Source: Jaltomata sinuosa
Lineage: Eukaryota; Streptophyta; Magnoliopsida; Solanales; Solanaceae
Assembly (NCBI GenBank): GCA_003996215.1
Contig: QJPP01001696.1
Coordinates: 1 to 64,000 of the forward strand
DNA length: 64,000 nt
Reading direction: 5' to 3'
The notes beneath the pieces are model-generated. The model searched no databases and had not been told where the DNA came from. It worked only from the letters and a program-made list of their open reading frames with translations. Shown here in pieces: positions 46,791 to 56,176 of this stretch. Both the position numbers and the translations under genes were made by a program. Every line of letters begins with the position of its first letter. The first letter of the stretch is position 1.

Positions 46791-47115
46791 TCAGGAGGGT
46801 TCCCCAGATGTTGTTATTGGTATGTTGAAAGTCTTCTCTTTCGATGCGTATACTTTGTTGGACCCCGGTGCTTCCTTATCTTTTGTGACCCCTTATGTAG
46901 CATGCAAGTTCGAAGTTTGTTCTGAATTGCTTTTAGAACCCTTTTGTATTTCTACTCCTGTTGGTGAGTCATTCTTAACCAAAAGAATCTACCAAAATTG
47001 CCCTATCTTAGTCCTTCATAGAGTCACTTCAGCGAATCTAGTAGAGTTGGAGATGACTAATTTTGATGTCATTCTTGGTATGGATTGGTTGTATGCATAT
47101 ATATGCTTCTGTTGA
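46774..47115 (+). pseudogene. Aspartic protease of chromovirus C
   Basis: Open for 113 codons: AYTLLDPGASLSFVTPYVA with an intact D-P-G-A catalytic motif, LEPFCISTPVGESF, and NFDVILGMDWLYAY. The frame is broken just after the second conserved block, near the expected HYASVD-type sequence. Confidence 0.85.
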
Positions 47116-47217
47116 TTTTCGTACTCGGGTTGTCAGTTTCTGATGCCACTTTAGAATGGCAAGGTAGTCCCCCTTCCTCGAAAGGTCATTTTACATCTTA
47201 TCTTAAGGATAGGAAGA

Positions 47218-48057
47218 TGATTTCAAAGGGGTGTGTTTATCACATAGTGTGGGTTATGGACACGGAGTCCGAAACCCCATCCCTTCAGTTTGTTCCTGTT
47301 GTGAGTGAGTTTCCAGAAGTGTTTCCTAAGGATTTGCCCGGAATCCCTCCCGAGCAGGAGATAAACTTTGGGATAGATCTTCTCCCAGATACGAACCCTA
47401 TCTCTATTCCTCCCTATAGAATGGCTCCCGTGGAACTCAAAGAGTTGAAAGATCAGTTGAAGGATTTTTTTAATAAAGGTTTCATCAGGCCTAGCATCTC
47501 TCCATAGGGTGCCCCAGTTTTATTTGTTCGAAAGAAGGATGGTTCTCTTATAATGTGTATTGAGTACCGTCAGTTAAACAAGGTCACAATCAAGAATAAA
47601 TATCCCATTCCTTGGATTGATGACTTGTTCGATCAACTTCAGGGTGCTAGTTTACTCTCTAAGATTGACCTTAGATCCGATTATCATTAGCTTCGTGTTA
47701 GAGAGTGTGATATCCCAAAGACAGCCTTCAGGACTCGGTATGGTCATTATGAATTTGTTGTGATGTTTTTTGGTCTCACAAATGCTCCTGCAGCTTTTAT
47801 GGATTTGATGAATTGTGTGTTCAAACAGTATTTGGATATGTTTGTGATTGTCTTCATTGATGATATCCTTATCTACTCTTGGAGTGAGGAGGATCATGCA
47901 GACCACTTGAGGGTTGTGTTGCAAACCCTCAAGGATAGACAGTTGTTTGCTAAGTTTAGCTAGTGTGAGTTGTGGATGCAGTCTATTGCCTTTCTGGGTC
48001 ATATTGTAGTGATGGTATTCGAGTTGATTCTCAAAATATAGAAGTAGTAAAGAACTG
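47218..48057 (+). pseudogene. Reverse transcriptase of chromovirus C, truncated
   Basis: MISKGCVYHIVWV leads into [85 protein letters not shown] and the catalytic [10 protein letters not shown] near 47848-47880. Stops occur at SP/GAPV (TGG to TAG), YH/LRV (CAG to TAG) and before CELW. The Athila LTR starts at 48058, within the segment after FLGHIV. Confidence 0.87.
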
Positions 48058-49506
48058 TGTTAGGCGATTTCCACTCACACGCAAGTGTACGTGGTCATCC
48101 AAGTAATAGGAACTTGTTAGTCCGGATATCGTACCCAAGAGACTTGTGACTTAGCAAATATTTCACCTTATTCCTACACAGCTAAAATAAACAAGTATGA
48201 AAGTAACAAGAGTGTGGTTTTGCAGTGATTGAGTAATTAAAATAAATTGACAGAATAAAATGCAAGCAAATAATAATTGTGTTGATTCCAAGTTTAGAGA
48301 GAATTCCAGGGTTACAGCTTTATTCCGCAATCCTAAGTAGTAATCACTTGAATTGACTTGTTCGTTCACCTAGTTGTTGATTTCGGGATTGATATTACAA
48401 CTATGGTCTCTCGAGCCTCTAGTTGCCTATTCAAAATAGAATCACAACTACATCACTGAACGAGGATGTGACATCTTATTTTAAGAGAATTTATATTTCT
48501 TCCCGTATGAACCAAGCAAGGCGTTCTAGGTATACCTCTATCCTAGTCGCTAACCTACCCTTTACGTTACAAAAGAGAGGTCTTGCTCCTTATATTCCTC
48601 GGTCTACCTTGTTGATTCTTTTCTCGAGTTCACAACAAGGTTATATGTTTATCTTAATGGCGGCCAAGCATCAAAATACTAAAACAGTAATATAAGAACA
48701 ACTAACAATGGCAAACGAACAATCAATCCAAATTCAATACTAAATAGTCATGCGTTTGTAGCCGTAACCCCAGAACAAGGGTTCTTAGCCACTCATACTA
48801 CAATCACAAAAAAAACTAATATTGTTTTCATCCAAAGTATGACTAAGAAAAGAAAGAAGAAAAGAAACCTAATGGTGAACTCTATTCTTGCCTCTTGCTC
48901 TCAAAAAATATGACGGAACCCCTCAAAAAATGTACAAGGTTCTATCTGTAGGGTTTGGGAAATAACCCCTTTTCCTTCTTGAAATCGGACTAGATAAAAG
49001 CCAAAAAATCTGTCGGGATGGCCCCTAGCGTGCCACGCCTCTATCGCGCCCGGATAGGCTGCCAGTTGTTTAGGAGTTGGTGCGCCGCACCCCTGCTGCA
49101 CCTGGATGGTCCTTCTGAAGTTTGGGCATTGGCGCGCTGCGCCACGGATGCGCCCGACTGGGTACTCCTTTGGCGCGCCACGCTTGAAAGGAGCCAGGCA
49201 AGCGTTGCAGTTGTTTGAGGCCTGGGGCGCCGCGCCAGGTGTGCGCCTGGCTTCCCCCGGCCTATTTTTACTTTCTTGTTTGCTCCTGAGCATTCTGTTA
49301 CATCACTTCCATGCTTTACTCTTCCGTTTCATCTTTCTATGGTCATTTCCCGTGTCATTTCACCTGCAAATATCTAATCATGTGTCTTAGTACAACATAT
49401 AGCAATTCCAATCAACATACGCAATATATAGTGAGTAATGTTCTTAAAACATAAGGTAAACATGGGTAAAATATGATAAACGGGCATATAAATATGCCCA
49501 ATATCA
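48058..49506 (-). repeat. Athila 3' LTR (1449 bp)
   Basis: TGTTAGGCG at 48058 and AATATCA at 49506. The first 770 bp match 62866-63636 closely. The U3 part (about 49018-49260) has GCGCGCC/GGCGCGC-type words. Confidence 0.9.
49018..49260 (-). promoter_or_regulatory. GGCGCGCC-type word array in Athila LTR
   Basis: Repeated words such as TTGGCGCGCCACGC and GGGGCGCCGCGCC, many self-complementary, in the U3 part. A similar array occurs inside the element at 55545-55920. Confidence 0.5.
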
Positions 49507-49543
49507 CCACCCCACACTTAAACCTTTGTTCGTCCTCGAGCAA
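49507..49543 (-). other. Athila polypurine tract and terminal GAGGAC hairpin
   Basis: Polypurine tract AAGTGTGGGGTGG (minus strand of 49519-49507) adjoins the LTR. Hairpin TTGCTC-GAGGAC-GAACAA (49543-49526) has five pairs and one C-A mismatch, 19 nt from the LTR. Confidence 0.65.
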
Positions 49544-51289
49544 CTCACTATCATCCATCCTAAGGTTCACCATAAATACCTAAGGAACTTTCCATCCACA
49601 CTTGTGAGCAATTAAACACTTTTAATCATGTTGTTGTAGTTCATTAAGCAAGCAACATTCAAAAACCATTTTTAGCTCTAAGACCTTTCACTTGAAACAA
49701 CACACCCTTTATAACCGACTCTTTATTACAATATCGGGCCAACATATCTATGTGTGAACAATGCAAGTAATAACACTACCAAATACATGTCATGTGTGCC
49801 CTCACAATTTAGTATTGCCCCCATTTTCAATCACACACTTTCCTTTCAATGGGGGGCATTTTGAATCATTTAAGCACTCACTCTCTCAAAAGATGTTTCA
49901 AACAAATCACAACATGCCATAGGCTTGCCCTTAGTGTATAGTAAATTCAACAAAGCAATCACATTCATGGAATCAAAAGGACTTTTACTTGGTTGTAATG
50001 TCGGCTTCGGGATGGGTAGGATACTTTTAGGTACAAAGTGACTCTTTTCCCTATTCCACATGACAGTACATTTTCACTCTTTTCTTCACCCTTCTCTTTA
50101 AATTTCTTTTATGTTCACGCTCTCTTGTACTACCACTCTTCTATCCATCCTTTGCCCTTGATATGACACGTACTTGTTGCTAGCATAACCCTCATTCATT
50201 TTTTTTTCTTTTGCCATTTTTTTCTTATTTTTTTTAACAAATTCTTTGGGTACCTAACAACAAGCACGTTACAAGCTTTGCACAGGCTCTACATCTCTGA
50301 TAGTTACTACACTCACCTTCACTTCAATCTACCCTTCTCCTTTTATTTCACACCTTTTTAAAGGTCATAGTGCACTTGGGAGTTTCATTAGGATCAAATT
50401 CATGGGGTATCAACAAAGTGAATAGGCTTATTATGCGGCTCAACAAAGAAATAGGCTTTAAGGCTCAAGGGGCTTCACTAATGGTAATGTCTAGGTAGGC
50501 ACAAACAATCATCAAAGAAACAAACAAAATGGGTCTTTCAAGAAAATGCCTTAATCATGTTCCATAAAATTCATGCTTGTACAATTTACACACACACACG
50601 GGGCAAGTTCTAGATGCTATTCTATGCAAAAAAAAACAACAAAAGCTCTCACACACCCGGCACCATATTACATGTATAGGACTATCACACTTGCATGATC
50701 ATACACAAACATATTGAGTGCACTTACACAATTAAGCCTATTTTCTACACCTTTTGAGTCTAGTTAAAGAGCCTATGTGTCTCTCGTGAAGTTCTCACTC
50801 ACTTGCTTAAAATCACATGAACTACCCATGACGTCTAGCTAAACCTCTAAGTGGGATTTCTACGTTCCAAAGGACAGGCTTCTACTCCTACAATCCTATG
50901 ACTAATTTTCCCTTAAGATGGTCGTCATCCATCCATCATCGGGACAAGTCATTACTACTACGACGAATCCTAATAAAAAATCTAGCCTAAAAAAAATCTA
51001 TCCAGTTCAAGGGGACTATCCTCGGGAAAAGAACCAAAAACAAAAGCTGAGGAACACAAGCTAAGAAAAAAAATCAACATAAAATAAAACTAACTATCAA
51101 CTCAAACTTAAACTATCAGCTAAAACCAGTCACACGATGCCTCATCACCCTCAAGATATAGCAATGAAAAACAAAAGGAAGTACTTCTCCGCTGACTCTA
51201 CACCCCACACTTAAAACATGGCACTGTCCCCAGTGCTTAAAATAAATAAATACAAGGGTAAAGAGTGAGAAAAGGAACTCCCTGGGCCT
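49544..51289 (-). other. Athila non-coding 3' tail
   Basis: No credible gene. T-rich and A-rich stretches, blocks shared with the N tails, and the GGGA hairpin at 51221-51236 with adjoining polypurine-like AAGTGTGGGGTG (51212-51201). Confidence 0.7.
51221..51236 (-). other. GGGA-loop hairpin of the Athila tail
   Basis: The minus strand reads GCACTG-GGGA-CAGTGC, six pairs. Against N (GCATTG-GGGA-CAATGC) one T-A pair is replaced by C-G, so both strands of the stem changed together. Confidence 0.6.
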
Positions 51290-52522
51290 CTAGGCGTCGT
51301 CATCATCATCATCAGGAATGAATTCCTGATCCTGTTCAGTTGGCTCATCATCTACCATCATCTGTGTGGTACTAGCATCATCCTCATCATCATCATTAGG
51401 GTCGTGTACCCTAGGCTCATCATCATCTAGGGGCTCCTGAAAAGCTGGACCCACCTTACACATGTACATCACACTCTCAGTCATTGGGTATCTATCATTC
51501 AATGATAACATTTCTTCCTCGGTCGCAGGCTGACCAACAATCCTCAACTGTAAATCTGACATGCCATACATCCTCCCCATCCAACTCTCATCACGAGCCT
51601 GTCTGTCAGAATTAGAAAGTATGGGCCCATATGTAGAATCTTGGGGCTTTGTCTTGGTTACTTCAACCAGTTGGCTCACCAGGTATGGGACTTGGGGAGG
51701 GACCAGATCATGAATTTCTTCCTCGATCTCCTGCTGCCTTAAGAACTGGGTCACCAATCCTCCATAACAAAGGCGCCATCTCTTGTTATTATGGAACTTC
51801 ATCATATTGTGCCTTAATGTCAAAGCAACATTGATTGGCATACCCTTCATGAGCATGTATACCAGCACTACTCTTTCTTTGGTCACCTCAGTAGTGTGCT
51901 TGCACGGTAGGAGAGTGCTACACACAATGTTTAACCAAACTCTGGCCTCCTGGTTGAAATAGGCATAATGCAGGGTGTCATGTCTCCCTGTGTCTGTACT
52001 GCGTGCCCAACGAGCCGTGGAATTTACCCCACAAAGTGTGTGGCCGATGTCTCTATATGGGGGATCTTCTCTCATATCCAGGTAAGGTTCTCCATCAACA
52101 TGTGGTGTCCCTAAGAGTTCATTTAGGACCCGTGTGGTAGACTGGACATTCTTCCCTCGAATTGTTACCTTTTGGCTTTCTCCTTCACCTGTCTGCCAGT
52201 TGGCGTAGAATTCCCTCACCAAAGTGAGGTTGCACTCTCTGGGATCCTGGAAGATATATTGGGCACCCAATCTGTAGACTATTTCATGAATTTGGGAGAA
52301 TGCCCTTTGCAATCGTACCTCATCAACATGCTCGTCTGATTGATACTTTGCTTCTTTCTGGGACTCAAACTAGTCTTTCCCCCTCATAATTACTGCTCTC
52401 ATTCCAAACTGTCACAGGGGTGCCTATGGATTTGAGGGGGCTGCCATTCCGGATGATTCTCCTTTACGGGACCTTCTTCCCCCGGTGCCTTCAGTAGTTT
52501 GTTTCTTTCCTCTTGGAGGCAT
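51290..52522 (-). pseudogene. Athila extra ORF in env position ('putative plant transposon protein' type)
   Basis: The likely original start is an ATG at 52522 (MPPRGKKQTTEGTGGRRSRK) right after a 3' splice-like GTGTTGTAG. Stops interrupt the first 70 codons; the frame is then open for 340 residues (52312-51290). That part has a FYANW block, VTIRGKNVQ, a long alpha-helical middle (VWLNIVCSTLLP, RVVLVYMLMKGMPINVALTL) and a very acidic C-terminus ending in seven residues DDDDDDA. No signal peptide or clear membrane segment is visible, so an envelope role is not supported. The domain resembles what databases call a putative plant transposon protein found downstream of integrase in Athila elements. 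Function unknown. Confidence 0.7.
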
Positions 52523-53058
52523 TGTACCTACAACACATAAATCACACAAATCAGCCTAGTACAATGAGAGCTAGCTAAATGAGTGTTTTTCATAGGATCA
52601 TGACAACCCCACACTTATTTCGCTAGCAATAGTGTCTATAGGTTGAGTAACATGAGGTACTCAGACTTCCCTCTTTCAACATAACTTAAGTTTCATCAAC
52701 CTAAGACACCACATCCACCAAAACATTTACACAAGTACATTCCATAAAATTCTCAAGGATTCTCTACCCTTTTTTCAAGATTAAGCACTATTTAAAGTCA
52801 CCACTTCATTCCATGTACTACACATTCATCACAATTTTTCTTGAAGTTTTTAAGGTGACCCCTCTCTTTCTACTACTTATTATGCTTTCATAAACCAAGA
52901 CCCAACACAAAATAAGAGACAAAATTAAAAATCCACCAACATTAGTGAAACTACGAAAAATAATCTTCTTTTGTGGGTGTATTTTAAGCTTTCAAGCTTG
53001 CATCAATGGTGGAAAAATGTCAAATTCATCCAATAAGAGAGATAAAGTTTACACCTAC
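52523..53058 (-). other. Leader or intron-like sequence before the extra ORF
   Basis: No open frame. It ends on the minus strand with a T-rich stretch and TTATGTGTTGTAG (AG at 52528). It is interrupted at 53059 by solo LTR E and resumes at 55279. Confidence 0.45.
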
Positions 53059-55278
53059 TGTCACGTCCCGAGGTTACCCTCTAGACGTAACGCGGGACTT
53101 GGGACCACAAGAATCCCAAGCTAACCCTTAATCATAGCATTCTCAAGCATAACAAAAGGTAAGCGAAAGCATAATACAGAAATCCCATCAAGGAAACACC
53201 AATAAAGGGTCTAAGGACCCCATAACATACAATATCCAAAAAGGGAATTCTAATACAAACTATGTCTGAAAGCCTCTAGTCATAACATAAAGAGTTGCTA
53301 GGACAAGACCCTAGCTAACTCAGAGTATAGAAGTAAAGCTAACATAAGGAAAAGCATAACTAGTCCTCGCACTATGAGGACTCATCAAAGCTGGGCGTGA
53401 GTGGCCGGGAACTCTAGCCACGAAGTTGTGAAGGGACATCTGAATCTGCATCATCAAAGGATACAGCGCAGTATGCGTTAGTACTATGGAATGTACTAAG
53501 TATGTGGGATATGCATAGGTCTTGATAAAAATATACTTGGAAGCCTGTTTAAAACTGACATCATGCATAACTTGTGGTAAAATATGCTTAAATTATCTTT
53601 GAAACTGAAATCATGTGGTAAGAGTAAAATCTGTAATGTAATGACTCAATGCAACATCATAAGATAAAAACATAATCATAAGTAGTAAGTCTGAAATCTG
53701 AAAGCAAAGAGTCAATAAATTTTTAAAGCATAAACTATTTCTGTGGGAGGTTCTATAATCGACATAGACCATGTGAGCTACATAGAATTCGATGTATACG
53801 CCCCATCGAGAGGACCCAATGTACCTTGCCAGGGTTACAAAGGCATGACTGTAATGTGATCACCTGAAACTAATGCCCAGCACGGGACTTAGAACCTACG
53901 GGGGCAACGTAGTTCTGGGACATATGGGTACTCTCACCCATCCAACTCGGTGCTAATACTACTCCTAAAACATACATATAGCTCATATAATACCAATGAC
54001 ATATATGATACCAAAGCTGATTCATAACCAATGACATATCTGAAGTCAAAGCTAGTTCATAACCTGGTGACATATCTAATGTCAAAACTGTTTAAAACCC
54101 CAATGACATATTTAATGCCAAAGCTAAGTAAAACCAATGACATATATAATGCCAAAGCTATTTTGAAAAGCAAAGGACATATCGGATGCTATGTAATTCA
54201 AAGTCTTAATCTGAAGGCTTATATTAGCCATAGTTCAAAACATGCTTTTCGTTCCAACTTCTTGCTTGAAGAATCATATATGCAATTTCATAAGTTCGCA
54301 AATGCCATGATATCTAATCATGTTATCTTTCTCTTGAAAATATGTAAATTCATTGAATCATGCTAGAAATCAACTTTCATGCTTGGGCTTTCAAAGCCAA
54401 AAAGGAAATCATAATCAAATCATGAGTAATCAATAAGAAACCATGAAGTTAAACATAGGAACTGATTTCATAAACTTTCCCCAATTTTAGATCAAAACCC
54501 TAATTTCATAACTTCATACTTCAAGATAAGAGTTGGGGAATTTGGGCACAAGGGTGGAAGGAACCCATTGTTAAAAACCCACATACCTTGGAAGAAGATA
54601 ACCCACTTCATAGGAAAAGAACTAGGAGGCTTGAACTTGAAGCTAGGAGACTTGAGCTTGAGAGAAACTTTGGAGAGAAATCTTCCTTTTGGGGAGAAGA
54701 ATGGAGAACTAAGGAGGCCCTTAGGATAATATGGGTGAAAACCCTACTAGAAATAGTCAAACGGCACCACTTAATAGTTAAAATGGGTGGAAAATAACAA
54801 AAATGCCCCTAGACTTAATTTATGAAAAGCTGGAAAAATTGTCGAAGTCAGTGACCACGAGTTGGACGACGGTCCATCGTCCAGAAGGACGGACCATCTA
54901 AGGGAACCATGGTTTGACTGAAAGAGTCTGGGGGATACTGGACCTCAGGTATTATGGTTGGAACAACGACCCATTATCCAGAAGGATAGGCCATCCTTCG
55001 ACTCATCGTTTCTGGCACTTGGAAGATAGGTTTCTAAACTTAGAACGACGAGTACCAGGAAAGCTGAAAAGACGGTCAGTCGTCCAGAAGGACGGACCGT
55101 TCTTGGACTCGTCATTTCTGGGACACTCTGAGGGGTCTTCTGGAGATGGAATGACGGGAGCACAGGACGGGCCTGTGCTTCCAAATGAAGGATCGTCGTC
55201 TGAGCCGTCATCTCTGGAAACTTGAAATTTTCTGGGATTTTTAACTTAGATAGCTGGATACGTGTACGGGGTGTTACA
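53059..55278 (-). repeat. Solo LTR E (2220 bp) with 5-bp target duplication
   Basis: TGTCACGTCC at the left end and GTGTTACA at the right, flanked on both sides by CCTAC (53054-53058 and 55279-55283). It is homologous to LTR C in reverse orientation, including CAAG/GTATGTGGG (donor at 54586 on the minus strand). The array of GACGG/CCGTC-type words is at about 54850-55220. No internal region, so it arose by LTR-LTR recombination. Confidence 0.92.
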
Positions 55279-55346
55279 CCTACCAATCTTGAACATGAAA
55301 AGCATAATGAAGAACTAGAAAGCATTAGAAAGTAAAGGGAGGAATT

Positions 55347-55949
55347 ACCTTGAGAAAGTATGAACTTTGTTTGAGCTTGAGGAAGGGAGAAAAATTTTGG
55401 AAGAGAGGGGAATGGGGCGGCGCTCCAAGGCTCTTGAAAGAAGAGGAATTAGGAAATTAGGGGTTTAAAGATGGTATATAATGAGAATTTTGGTTCTTGG
55501 GTTGGTTGACCCTTGACCTGCCCTATTTTTTTTCACTTTCCTTGGACGCTGGATGCATGCTGGCATGGTGCGCCTGAAAAATGCCTCAAATAGTGCGCAG
55601 TAGTTGCACACTTGGTGCGGTGCACCTCTGTCGCACCCCATCTGGGTATTAGCGTGGGGCAACGAGCCTTTAGGGTGCCAGACTCGTCTCGCGGAAGTTT
55701 AGCACGTGGCGCGATGTGCCAGTGATGCGCCAGTTGAGGCGTGCGGCAGTTGGGCAGGTGGCGCGATGCGCCTGGGTCACGCCAATCTGGGAGTTAGCCT
55801 GGCATGGCGTGCCTGTGTCATGCCAATCTGGGATCCTCGTGGCGCGATGTACCTAGGACGTGCCAGACCCGGTGCTCGGTAGTTCATACCCTGGGGCGGC
55901 GCGCCAAGGCTCTTTTGGACCCCTAGGACTCAAATTTTGTGTTACTTAC
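55347..55949 (-). promoter_or_regulatory. Candidate internal promoter and leader exon upstream of the Athila extra ORF
   Basis: On the minus strand: a strong donor-like GAG/GTAAGT (GT at 55949-55948), a GC-word array (about 55920-55545) with GGCGCGCCGCC-type repeats, TATATA at 55480-55475, a pyrimidine-rich leader, and CTCAAG/GTAATTCC (donor GT at 55348-55347). The matching acceptor is at 52528, just before the ATG of the extra ORF. LTR E sits inside the putative intron. The order copies that of an LTR promoter. It could also be a remnant of another LTR. Confidence 0.45.
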
Positions 55950-56176
55950 CTCTCCCCGTGCATCCATAGCTGGCGTGTTCCTTTTCTTCCTGCAAAAACA
56001 ACAAACTATTAGAAAAAATGATGGGTTGCCTCCCACCTAGCGCCTTAGTTTTGGTCGTGGCACGACTCAAATTTTTGTATTTTTAATATTTTTGTCCTAA
56101 ACTATTACAATACATTCGTGGGTTGCCTCCCACGCAGCGCCTGATTTAACTTCGCGGCACGACGCAACCTCAAAGA
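55950..56176 (-). other. Short spacer after Athila integrase
   Basis: Contains two copies of a GGGTTGCCTCCCACxxAGCGCC block (near 56025 and 56121). No gene. Confidence 0.5.

Larger units (their letters stand above)
43378..48057 (+). mobile_element. Chromovirus C, 5' part, cut by the Athila element
   Basis: 5' LTR, initiator tRNA-Met primer site, gag, protease and part of RT. At 48058 the Athila LTR interrupts RT shortly after the FLGHIV block. RNase H, integrase and 3' LTR would lie right of the Athila element, outside the window. It is inserted in the integrase of D. Confidence 0.87.

Noticed and set aside
55279..56030. Leader-like region as a plain solo LTR remnant
   Set aside because: Not fully rejected: no TG...CA ends or target duplication could be found, so it is reported as a candidate promoter with low confidence.
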